From: Homalodisca vitripennis | Lineage: Eukaryota > Arthropoda > Insecta > Hemiptera > Cicadellidae | NCBI RefSeq assembly: GCF_021130785.1 | Contig: NC_060211.1 | Span: 126,243,001 to 126,307,000, forward strand | Reading direction: 5' to 3' | Length of the DNA stretch: 64,000 bases | Part shown: in pieces, positions 10,941-22,494 of the stretch | Position numbering within the stretch: the stretch's first letter is position 1 | Layout: each line of letters begins with the position of its first letter | Made by a program: the position numbers and the translations under genes | The notes under the pieces: model-generated | What the model was told of the DNA's origin: nothing | Database searches by the model: none | Seen by the model: the letters and a program-made list of their open reading frames with translations, nothing else

Positions 10941-12689
10941 CCATTTGGTTATTAAAATGATTAGTTCATTGGGAACATATAGATATTATATTTGTTAAAG
11001 CTCTATATGATAATTTAAATACATCATACATCATAAAAGCTGTGATGACACGACTCAAAATAAGTTGCTGGGCAGTAGGAGGGTTAACTTATCAACATAT
11101 TTACTTACTAATCACCTGATTTCTTGATAACATCTTTACAAACAGACAATACATTTAAAAGATTATCTACATTCTTAATAAGTTTAATCTTTGGTTTGTT
11201 CTTAGCAATGCCTGAGCACAATATAAATTACATTATTATAAGTTTAAAATCTTGCTTAGATGATAAAACAAGAATAGGGATCAGATGAAAACAAGAATAA
11301 AATCATTAATAACAATAAACCAATACAACAGAATATTGAGGAATTCTACAGAAATTATGAAAAGGTTATCACATAAACGCACAGACTTACTGCTCTTTGA
11401 GCTTTTGACCTCAACATTAATAGAGTTTTTTCCTGGATCAAGAGGACCTATATACCAAGTTAGAAGTCTCTCAGACCATTCAATCAAAAGATTTCGCACA
11501 GACAGATGGACATGATTTTAAAAGACCCTATTATTACCCATTATAAACAGACAATTACCTATGAAAATGTAAGCATTAGATAATGTCCAAAGACAGACTG
11601 AGCAAGAATTTAAAGAATTGGTAACATTTTTAGGTAGATAGGAACTACCTCGGTTAGTTTCAGCTATTTACTAGTAGACATTTATTTAAGACATTATTAC
11701 ATTACACATTATTTAAGACAGTTTAGACATTATTATTTAAGTCCAAACTGTACCAACTCTCCACAGTACTGCACATTCAACAGTAGGCTACACTATTATG
11801 TTGATTTAGAACAAAAATATAACAATTAAAAATAAATAAGTAAATGTGTTGCTAATCACAAACATTGAGAATTTCTGGACCGATTTGGTAAATGTTTTTT
11901 TACACATACATTGAAGGCCAAGGAAAGAAATTAATATTTGTTTGGCAATCAAAACTTAAAAAAATAATAATGAGGAGAGAGCAGCACCTGAGAATTCTTT
12001 TATAATCTTTCTGTGTATAATTTAATTATTTCTTATTTAATCACAAGAGACAAGAGTATACCTGTAGTATCATTAGTAATTTAAAAATATATAAGAAATA
12101 GGTGGAAAAAATTAATTCTGTAAGATGTTATGATTAGTATGGAAATAAAACATTTCTCTAAACTCATCATTTAATAATAATTGCTAAATTAAGGTAATAA
12201 GTGTACAATCAGCATTACACACTAGATTAACTAGTTATAAAATTTTCAATGTAATGGTTGTAATATGAAGTCACACGCACACATATACAGAAACGGGATG
12301 TGATGTGTGTAATTCAATTATATAAATGCATGTTATAAGTGAAGTTACAATAATCAGTGTAAACACCGAGGTGTTGAAAGCTAGAGGCAACATCTAGTCT
12401 CAACTGTTACAGTAACAAGGAATACTGCTCAGGTGCAGTAAATCCTATAGAGAGTGATCAATTGTCAGGTATTCCAGTCTATTAAATAAAAGTAACATAA
12501 TATTACTATCATGAATTATATGAGTATTGTAATTAAGGCACAACAAGACTATTGGCAAAAGTCAAAAAATTTACACTCTGTCTCCAAATAGATTTCTTAA
12601 GATTCGTTTATATAGGATAGTAGAAAAGGTACGTATAAGCATTGCAATCCTCACATTAATAATAGGCAAGAACTAAAATAAAAATCGAT
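10941..12689. other. Intron sequence, nothing firmly recognised
   Basis: AT-rich intronic DNA. GGGTTAA at about 11083-11090 looks like one end of a TTAA-type element but has no partner. A more GC-balanced stretch at 12360-12480 resembles no RNA gene or SINE I can name. Confidence 0.5.
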
Positions 12690-13390
12690 CGCTAGAGATC
12701 ATCTTGTTTTATTGCAAGATCATAACAGTAAATCCAACTTTCATCAGCAGTAATAATATTTTTCCACGATGCATCATCATTCTCGACGCACGCACTGTAA
12801 CCAAAGTTGGCAAATTTCAACACAATTTTGTTTCTGAACTAGTGTTAACAGACGTGGTATCCAACGAGCACAGACACATGACATATTAAAATGATCATGC
12901 ATGAGTGTATGGACACTGCCAATTGATATATCGAGCATTATAGCAAGCTGTCTAATAGTCAAATATGGGTCAGTGTGAATCATAACAACCCCAGTGTTGA
13001 TTATTTCTTCGGTAAGGGTAGAAACAGGGGCGCCAGGCCCACCTTCCAAATCACACGATTCCCGTCCATTTTTAAAGTCTTTATGCCACCTAAAACAGGT
13101 TCTTTCACTCATTGCATCAATACCAAAAGCTTTTTTCAAGTCTCTGTACGTATCCGTAGCACTTTTCCCCAGTTTTACACAGAACTTTCTCGCATATCTT
13201 TGCTCACAAAAATCTGCCATAGTAAACTTTAGAGGCAAAAATTTGTAACTGTTTCAAATTATAATGTTAAGAGCTGATTTCGTTGTTGCTAGTATACATC
13301 ATACTAACTTGAAGAAAACGAATTATTGTACTTTGTTTCTTTATATGTACGCTACCGTCAGTCTTTATTGAACACCCTTCGTATAACAAT
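12690..13390 (-). mobile_element. mariner element, 3'-truncated
   Basis: The 5' terminal repeat on the minus strand reads TACGAAGGGTGTTCAATAA near 13390, typical of mariner. It is followed by a short leader and a transposase gene that stops abruptly near 12700, just after the first catalytic motif. The second half and the 3' repeat are missing. Confidence 0.85.
12777..13238 (-). pseudogene. mariner transposase, N-terminal part
   Basis: The frame shows the two helix-turn-helix units of mariner transposases: residues ~10-70 with RTCFRWHKDFKNGRES, then ~85-125 with YLTIRQLAIMLDISIGSV. The linker ARWIPRLLT precedes the catalytic domain. The frame is lost at the end of this ORF. In the next frame the first catalytic motif, TADESWIYCYD, is visible at about 12710-12745, after which the element is cut off. 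This relic could bind DNA at most; it cannot catalyse transposition. Confidence 0.9.
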
Positions 13391-14710
13391 GGTGAGGCTT
13401 GATAGTCGGACGGAGGTAAAACATTTTATATTAATATTACATAATATGCATTATTGTTTCCTATATATGATCATTTTTCAAGGTCTTTTACATCACCCAC
13501 TATATTTCAGAGCCGTGTTTTTAATTTTGTTTAATTAACCAATATTCGTTCACTGACCTTTCAACTCTTGTTTTGTGATGGTTAATAGTTCCAATTATAA
13601 AACAATTAAGATTGGAATTTTTTCATTTTAAATTCGTTGACTATAATATTTTAAAAGCCATTTTAATAAAATCTTAGTGTATTTTGTTGCAACCTGACTT
13701 AACTATTTCGTTGTATCTTCACACCCATACATTTTTAATTCATACAATTCTGAATTTCCAAGAAAACTACGACTGTTTCATCCGAATTTGACTTTTGAAG
13801 AGACAATTTTATATGAATATTGTTATTTAAAATTTCTTAATGTTCCCCACTTTATGAACTAAATTTATAATAAATTTTTAAAATTTGCAGTAATAATCAA
13901 AAACTGTCAGAGTAAGATATTTCTAATCTACATACTAGATGACACATCACAATTGCTTCAACTCAACCTAAATTTAAAATTTTCAATCTCCATATTTCAG
14001 TTTTGCGCCAAATCTTGATGTTAACTTTTTTGATGTAACCAAATTTATTAACTAACTGTCAAAAATAAAATGTATTGCAAAAGAAAACAAGGAGTATCTT
14101 TTTATATATTTCACATAAATATTCCATTAAAGATAAATTAACAGCAAACAAATTAATAACTTAATCTAGCTTTAAACAACTATTGTAAATATATTTCATT
14201 ATAAATGTAATGGCTTGTTTACTACTGTGATTACAGATTTATTATATAATATGCAATGAATGAAAACAGACATTTCCAACAATGTGTCAAAAAGCTACAT
14301 ATTACCTTAGAAACAACAAATGTAAGTGTTAATACTTCAAAATATTAGATGCTCTTGATGTTTGTAACTGAATTTTGATCAATAAGTAGTATGGCAAGAC
14401 AACTACGAGGACCCGAAATGGATGAGTTGCCTTTATTATTTTACTAATCTCATTTACATTCCATCATATCTCTCATTTCCCAAAGTGTACACTTAGTTTT
14501 AAGAATAATTAATCACAGCATGTAACAGTAATTTGAGCAGCTTTCATATCATAAATAAATTATTAGAAGAAAAGATGATGTTAAGATAATTATTTTAAAG
14601 TTATGTTTTTATTCATTATTAAGGTAATTAAACATTTTTTTCTCTTCTGCCAATAAAACCATTAAATTGTTTGTATGGAAGCTGCCAAATGCATGTTTAG
14701 GGCTGTTTTT
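13391..14710. other. Intron sequence, nothing recognised
   Basis: AT-rich intronic DNA with no supported gene or repeat. Confidence 0.5.
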
Positions 14711-14745
14711 AATTCTCTCTGTACCCAAAGTGTACAGAGAGAATT
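14711..14745. other. Perfect 14-bp hairpin
   Basis: AATTCTCTCTGTAC at 14711-14724 and its exact reverse complement at 14732-14745 are separated by 7 bases. No T-tract or gene edge adjoins it. The rest of 14746-15118 holds nothing recognised. Confidence 0.85.
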
Positions 14746-15190
14746 GGTTTGAATGAATGTCAAAAAGATACACACAAGTAACTTAAAATTCCATTCTTAA
14801 TAAACAGAACCTTTATAATTCGTTGCGAAATTAAATTTCTCACTTAAAGCTCACACCACTTCATTCTATACTTTTTAGGCAGTCAATTAATTATAATGAC
14901 TCAAAATGTACAAAAATATTTTAGTCATTCAAACAATTTGCTAAAATAGCTTTAAAATGTATCATTTTTTTAATAAGATATTAGTTTTATTTGAAACAAT
15001 GTTGTTCTTTAATTTAGATATAACTCCATTTGTTACAGAAATTCACACAAGAGTGCTCAACCGTCATTCATAAAATTTATATTACTAACTGTGAAGAAAT
15101 CTTATTTCGTTCACTTATCAAGATTCAAGATCTTTATTCATAAATGCAAAATACATTTTTACATTGCACATCAAATACTAAGAACTATAT

Positions 15191-15745
15191 CTAACCTAAC
15201 AAATCTTTTACACAGTAAAAACATTTATCAAGAAAGAGTGTCTTTAAATTTTGTTTAAATAAACGTAGATTTTGCTCATTTTTAATATTCAATGGCAATG
15301 CATTGAAAGCTTTTGCACCCAAGTGGTATGGACCCCTCCCAAATGCGCTGGTACTATGTGCAGCCATATATAACAGCTCTCTTGATCTGGTCGGATACTG
15401 ATGGTAGTATCCATTGCTTACAAAAAGCTTTGGATTGCCCTTAACAAAAGAGCATAGCTCATACCCCACCAAACCCGCCAGAGTAAGTATTTTCAATTCA
15501 CCGAAAAGAAGTTTACAAGTCTCGAATCTCCTACGTCCTGAGATGATTCGCAAACACCATTTCTGGAGGACAAATACTTTATATGAAATTTTTGGAAGAT
15601 CATTTACATAAATGAAAAATAATACAGGACCAAGAATAGGGCCTTGAGGAACACCACAAGTAATGGCTCTATATGATGAGGAAACTTTATTTTGGCCATC
15701 GTGGATTTGGACGGTTTGATTCCTATCAGACAAATACAACTTCAT
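15191..15745 (-). pseudogene. LINE reverse transcriptase, C-terminal part with deletion
   Basis: The frame includes [20 protein letters not shown] (RT motif 4/5 region). It then jumps directly to [16 protein letters not shown] and [10 protein letters not shown], the C-terminal segment of jockey/CR1-type ORF2 proteins. The palm segment with the metal-binding FADD is missing at the junction, so the enzyme is dead. It ends with a normal stop before the 3' UTR. Confidence 0.9.
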
Positions 15746-16365
15746 GAATTGAAAAGAGAAAAAAACTCTACTCCATATTTTTCTAGTTTTCCAAGGAGAA
15801 TATTATGATCAACAGAATCAAACGCTTTGCTTAAATCACAGAAAACACCAAGGGAATGAAGTCTATTGTCCAAAGAAAGCGATAGTTTGTTTATAAAATT
15901 GAAGATGGCTGATGTAGTGGATTTCCCTTGGCGGAAGCCATGCTGCTGAGTAGAGAGAATGTTGTTGATTTCTAGAAAAGCCAGTTTTTGACAGACTATT
16001 GATTCAAGAATTTTTGAGAAGGACGATAGAATTGAAATCGGTCTATAGTTTTCAGGTAGTTGTTTACTGTGAGATTTGTAGACTGGAATGATTTAACTGA
16101 TTTTTAAGAGGTTTGGAAATATACCTGAAGATAAACTGGAATTACAAATATGAGAGAATACTACACTTATAGGAGGAAAAATTTTCTTTAACACTGTGCA
16201 AGGAATCTCATCCACCCCAGCAGCATTTGTACTCCTCAGCCGCCTCACCGCTGTCTCAACCTCTGAAACTGACACCTCGGAAAGATACATACTATTCAAG
16301 CGAGCGGTGATACCATCCACAGGGTTGTAAGCCCCACTATCAGACACTAGTGTGCTTAAATCCAT
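15746..16365 (-). pseudogene. LINE reverse transcriptase, N-terminal part
   Basis: Readable motifs in order are AAGVDEIPCTVLK, NYRPISILSSFSKILE, QQHGFRQGKSTTSA and [20 protein letters not shown] (the first catalytic Asp region). A TAA at about 16095 interrupts the frame right after NLLKIS, and a further shift follows near 15750. Joins the entry at 15191-15745 as one decayed ORF2. Confidence 0.88.
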
Positions 16366-16429
16366 ACATAATCTCGATTTACTACAACACTGACTATTAA
16401 CATTTCTATTGTATGTCTAGATAAACCAT

Positions 16430-16640
16430 TCTTTATGGAGGTTATGGCAGTGAACTTCCCAAGTTGAGCGACCATCATTTTGAAGACAACCTTTATGTCT
16501 ACTAGAGACCTTATGATGTTTGTGAACGTCTCGTTATGAAGGCTATTGCAGTTTCTGAACTCTCCATCTTGTGTTAGCGGCCATTATGTTGAAGACAAAC
16601 TTACACATCTACTAGGGAGCTTATTTACTGACAAAATTAT
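16430..16640 (+). repeat. Imperfect tandem duplication, ~110-bp unit
   Basis: The sequence around GGTTATGGCAGTGAACTTCC...GACCATCATTTTGAAGACAA...CTACTAGAGACCTTAT is repeated about 110 bases later. The second copy reads GGCTATTGCAGTTTCTGAACT...GGCCATTATGTTGAAGACAA...CTACTAGGGAGCTTAT. No coding content. Confidence 0.7.
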
Positions 16641-17104
16641 AAAAATTCAAATTTTTAATAAACCTATAAACACCACATCAATGATGTCAATTTTCATTTA
16701 TTTTTGTATTCAAGTAGAGTATAAGGAGTGAAGGTCGTTTGCTGTCTCCCTTACAAAAAAAGGGAAAAAATACACAACCAGTTTAAAAATATGCCACGCC
16801 AGGAGCTGTTTGCAGCTGATACCTCTTAACTGTGCCAAATATCAAAACAGCAAAATTGGCCTGGCATTCATCGCATGTCCATTTAAAAAACAGGCTGACA
16901 TTTTTCGTAAGAACTTTGAAAAACTGATTGGCACTAATAGGGTTAAGTGCTGTTATATGGATACAAACTGTATGAAATTTTAGAAAGTGGATGTTGTCTT
17001 TAATTTTTATTCAAACTTAAATCTGATTTATTTTGGAATTTTTACTATGATTATTACTATACAGAGGTTACTTAAAAAAACTTTTACTATAAGAATCCAC
17101 ATAC

Positions 17105-17216
17105 CTGCGAAAAAGAGCATGTGCTGAAAATTCATTTCAATCTTTGGTTTCCTCCCAAGGTTTATGAGAAATGAGAGAGGGTAGATGTTTGCAGCTCGAC
17201 CCAATGCTGCACAAAT
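17105..17216 (-). CDS. SLC9A6/7/9: NHE6/7/9 exon: [10 protein letters not shown] segment
   Basis: A 112-nt exon reading [20 protein letters not shown], then [18 protein letters not shown]. The GRA-x-NIYPL and NFQHMxxFAG blocks separate the NHE6/7/9 class from NHE8 and from the surface exchangers. The donor is GTATGT. The acceptor belongs to a U12-type intron: a TTCCTTAAT branch site 12 bases before the exon, in phase 0. Both flanking joins restore conserved sequence. Confidence 0.96.
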
Positions 17217-17829
17217 CTGCCAATTTATTAAGGAATTATGACAGAGAAACTTATTATGTGATTTCCTGTATTTATTACTTATTAGGAGCTGCTCCAATAT
17301 AAAGCATTGCTTGATCGTATACAACGGCGCGTGTGCTAGCCTGATCTATACTCGGGCTCTGTATTCAATGTGTTAATGTTTGTAAAAGTTGCATTATTCA
17401 TAAGGCAGTGGCGTTAGAAGTAGATGACAACCATCTGCAGTCATTAGTATTGTTGTTCTAATCTTATCTTACTTACTTATACTTTTTTAAAGCTTCTAAA
17501 AAGTGTTTCATTTACTGTAATTTTCTTTTATTTAAGGAAAAGTATTTAAGTGTTGTTTTTCCTAAGTTAATTATAACATAAAACATAAGTTTCCCACATT
17601 TATAACATAAATATTTGATTTAAAAGTGGTTTATTTTCTGTATTATAGCAAGCAGCATTGTATTGACATTCATATTATATTTGAACAAAATAATAATATA
17701 CATTAAAATGATTCATTTAACAACATTTGTATTTTCATGGTAAAAGTCAGTTTTGTTTACAAACAAACACAGAAATCTGTAAATTACTTGTATTATTTTA
17801 TCAATTTTACTCAGGTCTTTCTCAATTAA

Positions 17830-18659
17830 CCCTTCCCGCGCTACGGCAATTTGGGACGCACCATACCTAAACGCTACATATACCTCAAAATTTTTTTTTC
17901 TATAAAGTCAACGCTAATGTTGTATTTGAGATTGTTACCATATAAAAATATTTTTGGGAACGAAAAAAAGTATAATTTTTTTAATACGTTTATTTAAATT
18001 ATAAAACAATATAAATACACCAAATTTAACGAAATGTTGAACGAAATTTTACTATCGTGTATAATATTATATTATAGTATATTATATGTATAGTATGTAT
18101 ATTATACAATTAAAATAAAACATTAATGGGTATAAAAAGATCTTAAATTAGCCATCACGGTGTTCAAGATAACGTCAACGTGTGGTACGTCTTGAAACAC
18201 GTATCCGGGTGCAGCTTCGGCCGGGCGGTGCATGTCTCGCACACGTAAATGGTCTCCTTGCGTAAACCGTTGCGTGTATGCGTGTACACACAACACATCT
18301 TCCCAATATGTCAAAAACCAATTTGACAACGTAAACACAACAGTTCCACTCGCAGTCCGCGAACGAACTAAACCGGCGAGTTAGTTCGTCAGTAGCGCTT
18401 GTGTCTGGCAAAACAGGCAGTGACATGGGTAGTGCGCCGCCATTTTGCAGCTTGGAGAAAAACCGGGAGGCGGGGACAACTATAACTGTGCTTTTCTATT
18501 GAGGGATATATGCTCCAGCAGTTGCTGCACTCCACCGGCAAAACTGGGAACTACTTACTCCCAATAATAACCTCAATGTTTAGAAGCGAATATATTTGTC
18601 AACAGCGTTTTGAGCAAAGTAAATATTGGCGGTTATATTTGTCAACAGCGCGCGAAGGG
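17830..18659 (-). mobile_element. piggyBac-derived non-autonomous element (830 bp)
   Basis: Bounded by TTAA at 17826-17829 and 18660-18663. The terminal repeats begin CCCTTCCCGCGCT on the left and CCCTTCGCGCGCT on the right (minus strand). The inside still holds a transposase C-terminal zinc-binding segment, so it arose by internal deletion of a full element. Confidence 0.9.
18164..18298 (-). pseudogene. piggyBac transposase C-terminal zinc finger remnant
   Basis: One minus frame gives CVVCTR at 18281-18298. After a frame change it gives YVCETCTARPKLHPDTCFKT and a stop at 18164. This is the cysteine/histidine-rich domain that ends piggyBac transposases (paired CxxC plus HPxxCFKxYH). Only this domain survives in the element. 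Confidence 0.85.
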
Positions 18660-19107
18660 TTAAATATATTAAAATCTGACACAGAGGTTTGTAAAGTAAA
18701 AATGTTTTCAGGTATTTATAGAGCTATAAATTTACAAAATAAATATCTACTTTTTACTCTTAATAAAATTTGTTAACCCTTTGCACTCCGACGTCCGAAA
18801 TATCGGACATCGTTGTTTTGGCCAAAACCTCGGACGTCTGAAATGTCGGACGTTTGGTAAATCCTTTATACTGGCTTTATAAATTATCCAAATGCGGTAA
18901 ATTTGCGATATACGCAAGCTGGATAGTTGTTGGATGTATAAACGTAGTAACCTTTATACTCTATGGCGGTGATTTTGCAGTTTTACATTGTGTTGTAGAG
19001 GTTTGTCAACTTCACCATTTTTGTCAGCTGATTTGATCCCAACTTCAACAGCTGATCTCTTCATTGTTTTGTTTAGTCTGATAAGTTATTTCAGTCAATA
19101 AGGTTAT

Positions 19108-19188
19108 GTTGACGATCTGAGTGATATTTTTGTCAGTAACATATCAGATTCGGAATCATCTGACGATGCCAAAAGTGAAAGTGAGGGA
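19108..19188 (+). pseudogene. piggyBac transposase acidic N-terminal remnant
   Basis: A short frame reads YVDDLSDIFVSNISDSESS followed by DDAKSESEGG. This is the acidic, serine-rich composition that precedes the DDD domain in piggyBac transposases. It is broken upstream by a stop and downstream by the nested insertion. Confidence 0.6.
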
Positions 19189-19196
19189 GGTATTAC

Positions 19197-20044
19197 GGTA
19201 CTTTGGGATTATACCGACCACACCCAGACATGAATCGTTATTTGACATTTTGCTTCTACTGATTACTAGATTAGCGTAGAACAATATTTCGTCAATATAA
19301 AACAGGAATTGTCTTATCGCAAACCCCTCCCCATCCTCAGACAGAGGTCAAAGTCGAGCGGTCTAGTAGATAACGTGATTGCAGAGTCTTGCCGCCCGTT
19401 CAGCTGGTGCATCGCTTTGTTGTACTTCCGTGTTTTACCCCTACATTTCTCTAAACACAAAAATTCAACAAAACAAACATTACCAAACAAAAACTAAACT
19501 CTTTATTGAAAAAGCACACAAAACTTGTTTTTATTCTTGATCACACTCCGCCACCCAAAATGCGAGTGCTGATGTCAACAAAAGAAAAACATCCCTCGAG
19601 ATAGTACCTATCAGTAAAATATCAAATTCTAGAGGGGCTGATCAGAAATATAAATTGAATTGTAATGGAAAGGCAATTATGTACCATGCAAAAAACTTAA
19701 ATAATCATGTGATGCCGCGCAGCCTCGTAATCAGGATTCTCGAGAAAGATAAGATAACAGCGACAAAAATAGCGATAACAATACCTGGAAATGCTTGTTG
19801 ATTGATGGAATTGTTATTCAAATGGAATGGTTCTGTTACTCAACTACATCGTTTTATAACGTTCTAAGTTCATTGAAAAAGGTTTAAGCGTTGGGGGCAT
19901 ATAACGGAATCTCCCATTGATAATCGTTGTAAGTTTGTAATTTTGTAATTAAAGAGTTGTTTTTTCGTTCTATCATGTTTGTTTCAATAAATTTATATTT
20001 GTGTGTTCTTCATACTGGTGTGGTCAGTATAATCCCAAAGTACC
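19197..20044. mobile_element. Nested element with 8-bp target duplication (848 bp)
   Basis: The ends are inverted repeats of about 28 bp with one mismatch, starting GGTACTTTGGGATTATAC. They are flanked by the exact duplication GGTATTAC at 19189-19196 and 20045-20052. An 8-bp duplication points to hAT, P or Merlin-type transposition; the GGTACTTTGGG terminus does not match a family I recognise. There is no transposase, so it is non-autonomous. Confidence 0.88.
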
Positions 20045-22206
20045 GGTATTACGGGCATAAAAAGGTATAAAAAAGTAAATATTCAATCATTTGACAAATA
20101 ACTCACTATTTGGGGAAATTGTCGGAAATTACAAAACTGCCTATAACATTTTTGTTTATAGAGGTAAGTTTATGAAATTTTATGTGCATGTTTATAATTA
20201 TGTAAGGAACCTAGAAATAATAATAGTTTATATAATGTCAATGCAATGTTTTTCAGTTATAACAGCTAAAAGTAATTTTTGTAAAAATTTTTGCAAAAAA
20301 TGTTTTTTTTATAAGTGAAAAAAGGTATTAATAATAAGGTAATTACAAATATATATTTTTTTACAATATATAATTGTATGAGAAATAAAACAAAACCAAA
20401 ATTATAACTCTATCTGCTAAAATAAAAAAGTTACAACTTTTTAACAAAACCTTTACAAAATTGATAAAAAGGGCTCCGAGGTTTTCACCGGTACTTGTTC
20501 AATAAAGGCCCGAGTTTTTGGTAGTGACCAAAAATTTTACTCTCGAGTGCAAAGGGTTAAGATCAACATTTCATAAATTCCATTACATGTCATTGTTCTA
20601 TTAACAACAACAGTTAGACCAAAATCATTATTTTATCATAAAAGTTAGCGAAATAAGAACGATTTATGCCTAAGTGTGTCATAACTCATACAATGTATGT
20701 GGTTCTACTGAGATGTACCCAGCGGCTAAGCCGTGGTGCCTAACTGAACACCTCGCTCCAGTAACTCTGGCATTATGTGACATGACCTACCCTATATGCT
20801 TGGCCCTATAAACTAAAATAGTTTAGATAGAGACCTCTAGTTTGCATTATTAGTTTTCGTTTATAAAGGCCTTCAAAGTGAGAGCGTCACTCAATAGGGC
20901 TTATTATTTGAAATTTTTGAGTTACACCCAACATGCCCCATTGTATGTTTTTGAACGAAGTATTAATTATTCCCAAAAAGTACTTCATGACATGAAATAA
21001 AGGTCTGCAGAGTTCAGTTTTTCTAGTGTGAGCCGTTACAATATTAATAAGAGGTCTCCATTCTTTACAATTAAACCTGTATGTATTAGTGATGTACTAT
21101 AATTATTGCTGTCCCAACTGAAAATACAATTTTTAGTTGATTAGCAACAATATGTGTGGTATAATTTTGTTCACAATGAACTAGAATACTTTGATATATG
21201 TATATTTCAATTTATATTTGATCAAAATATAAACCTTTTAAATTGTTTACGTTTTGCAAATTGAAGATTTTTGTAAAAAAAATGGAGTGGGTGTGTTAAA
21301 TAAACACAATATTTAAATAAACAAAGTAAAAATTCTAAGATATCCAAAACATCCTAAATGTAGTCTAGTTTTATGAAATACACATCAGTAGTTTTATATT
21401 TGTTATGTGATAAATGAAATAGTTCTAGTGCATAAACTGAAAGCAGCATATAAAATTAAGTTTTAATAACCACGGTTACATAAAAGTTTTAAAATTTATA
21501 CAATTATTCATAATTATCAAGTCATCAGACGTAAAATAGTTATCTGAAATTGTTAGTTGTGTATGGCTTATACACAGTTGACTAGCCTACAAAATATAAA
21601 TATTTATCTCAACTGTGATATTGCACAAATTACATCACAGCATATTGTTGAGTAATTACTACTTTCACTTCAGCCCATAATAACCAATATTTTAACACAC
21701 TTTACCTTCATAATTGATCACAAAACTGCAAGAAAAACTAGATTCCCTCAAGCTAAAATGGCGTGAACAGGACTGCATTTCAACTACGTTTTGCATTTAA
21801 ATTCTATGTTGTTACAGTTGACATAGAAAAAAGTTTTAAAAGCATTACGATGTTCAGCGTTTCTTCCTGATTCTAACTGTAAATAAATCATATCAGCATT
21901 CACTGATATATGTACTATAATAAGTGACGAGAGTGACCGAAACAAAACAACGGATGTTCAGCAAATTCAAGTGAAATCACGTTGATTGCTGGCTGAAGGG
22001 TTAAACTATAACATACTAAACCAAAATCTTGTAAATTATACTTCTGATTAAAACTTGCTGCCTTATCAAGTTAATTGTTTTTTTTTTAAATAGCAAATTA
22101 AATGTGAACTAGTTTTAAAGTTACAAAATATGTTTGAAAAGAGGTAAATGGAATAAATGCTGTTAAATTCTTCCAAGACATCAAGTTTGGATGTACAAAA
22201 GGATAC

Positions 22207-22409
22207 AAAGCCAGAAAGAATGAATCCTGGGTCAAAATGGTGTTTGGGAAATGTGAACATAGAGACTCCAATATAGCAAAAGATGAAGTTCTCCGCCAGG
22301 AAGTTAAGCAGCTCAAACAGTCTCTTGGTGCGTTTGCGAGAGTCCCTCGAAAGATTGTTGTAAGTGTAGTGCGCCTGACATATCCCACAGAACAGCACAG
22401 CTACCACAC
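22207..22409 (-). CDS. SLC9A6/7/9: NHE6/7/9 exon: AHYTYNNLS and LAENFIF helix
   Basis: A 203-nt exon after a TATACAG acceptor. It reads [20 protein letters not shown], then [20 protein letters not shown] and [16 protein letters not shown]. The HYTYNNLS signature and the FLAENFIF helix are hallmarks of the organellar NHE6/7/9 class. The donor at 22206 is the U12-type GTATCCTTT. Translation can run on past 22207 as an open frame, but that extension is intron and not conserved. Confidence 0.97.
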
Positions 22410-22494
22410 CTGTATAAAAAGAATCATATAGCAACGATAGATCAGAAACCTAATTTACGGTTTTTAATTTATATTAATTATTACTGTAAGGATT

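Larger units (their letters stand above)
15119..16366 (-). mobile_element. CR1/jockey-type LINE, 5'-truncated and internally deleted
   Basis: The minus strand carries reverse-transcriptase sequence from the thumb-proximal N-terminal motifs to the C-terminus. A 3' UTR follows with AATAAA near 15143 and a duplicated TCTTGAA tail at about 15119-15133. Short tandem 3' tails are common in CR1-like elements. The 5' end is cut near 16366. The segment carrying the catalytic FADD box is deleted between about 15580 and 15600. Confidence 0.9.
18777..20556 (+). mobile_element. Second piggyBac-type element, with a nested insertion
   Basis: TTAA at 18773-18776 and 20557-20560. The terminal repeats read CCCTTTGCACTC at both ends. 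Its TIRs differ from the neighbour 113 bases away, so the two are separate families. The left subterminal region has repeats of the form GGACGTC(C/T)GAAAT(A/G)TCGGAC. An acidic N-terminal transposase scrap lies at 19108-19188. An 848-bp element is inserted right after it. Confidence 0.9.
17217..22206 (-). other. U12-type GT-AG intron (4,990 bp)
   Basis: The 5' splice site is GTATCCTTTTG, a perfect match to the U12 consensus GTATCCTTT. The 3' end has TTCCTTAAT with the branch adenosine at 17228, 12 nt from the exon, and no long pyrimidine tract. Splicing is phase 0. The intron contains two piggyBac-type elements and a nested transposon. Outside those (20561-22206) it is AT-rich, with a GC-balanced stretch at about 20700-20815 that I cannot identify. 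Confidence 0.93.

Noticed and set aside
12975..13248. Plus-strand frames over the mariner remnant
   Set aside because: Antisense of the mariner transposase N-terminal part.
16930..16946. GGCACTAATAGGGTTAA as a piggyBac-type end
   Set aside because: Looks like a TTAA-element terminus, but no inverted partner was found nearby. The same holds for 11083-11090, 22000-22006 and 47403-47425.
18175..18426. Longer cysteine/arginine-rich minus ORF in the piggyBac MITE
   Set aside because: The zinc-finger pattern is continuous only when the neighbouring frame is followed, so this ORF is a shadow of the remnant at 18164-18298.
22066..22206. Continuation of the exchanger ORF past 22207
   Set aside because: Open by chance into the intron; the U12 donor at 22206 and the conserved join to 17216 show it is not exon.
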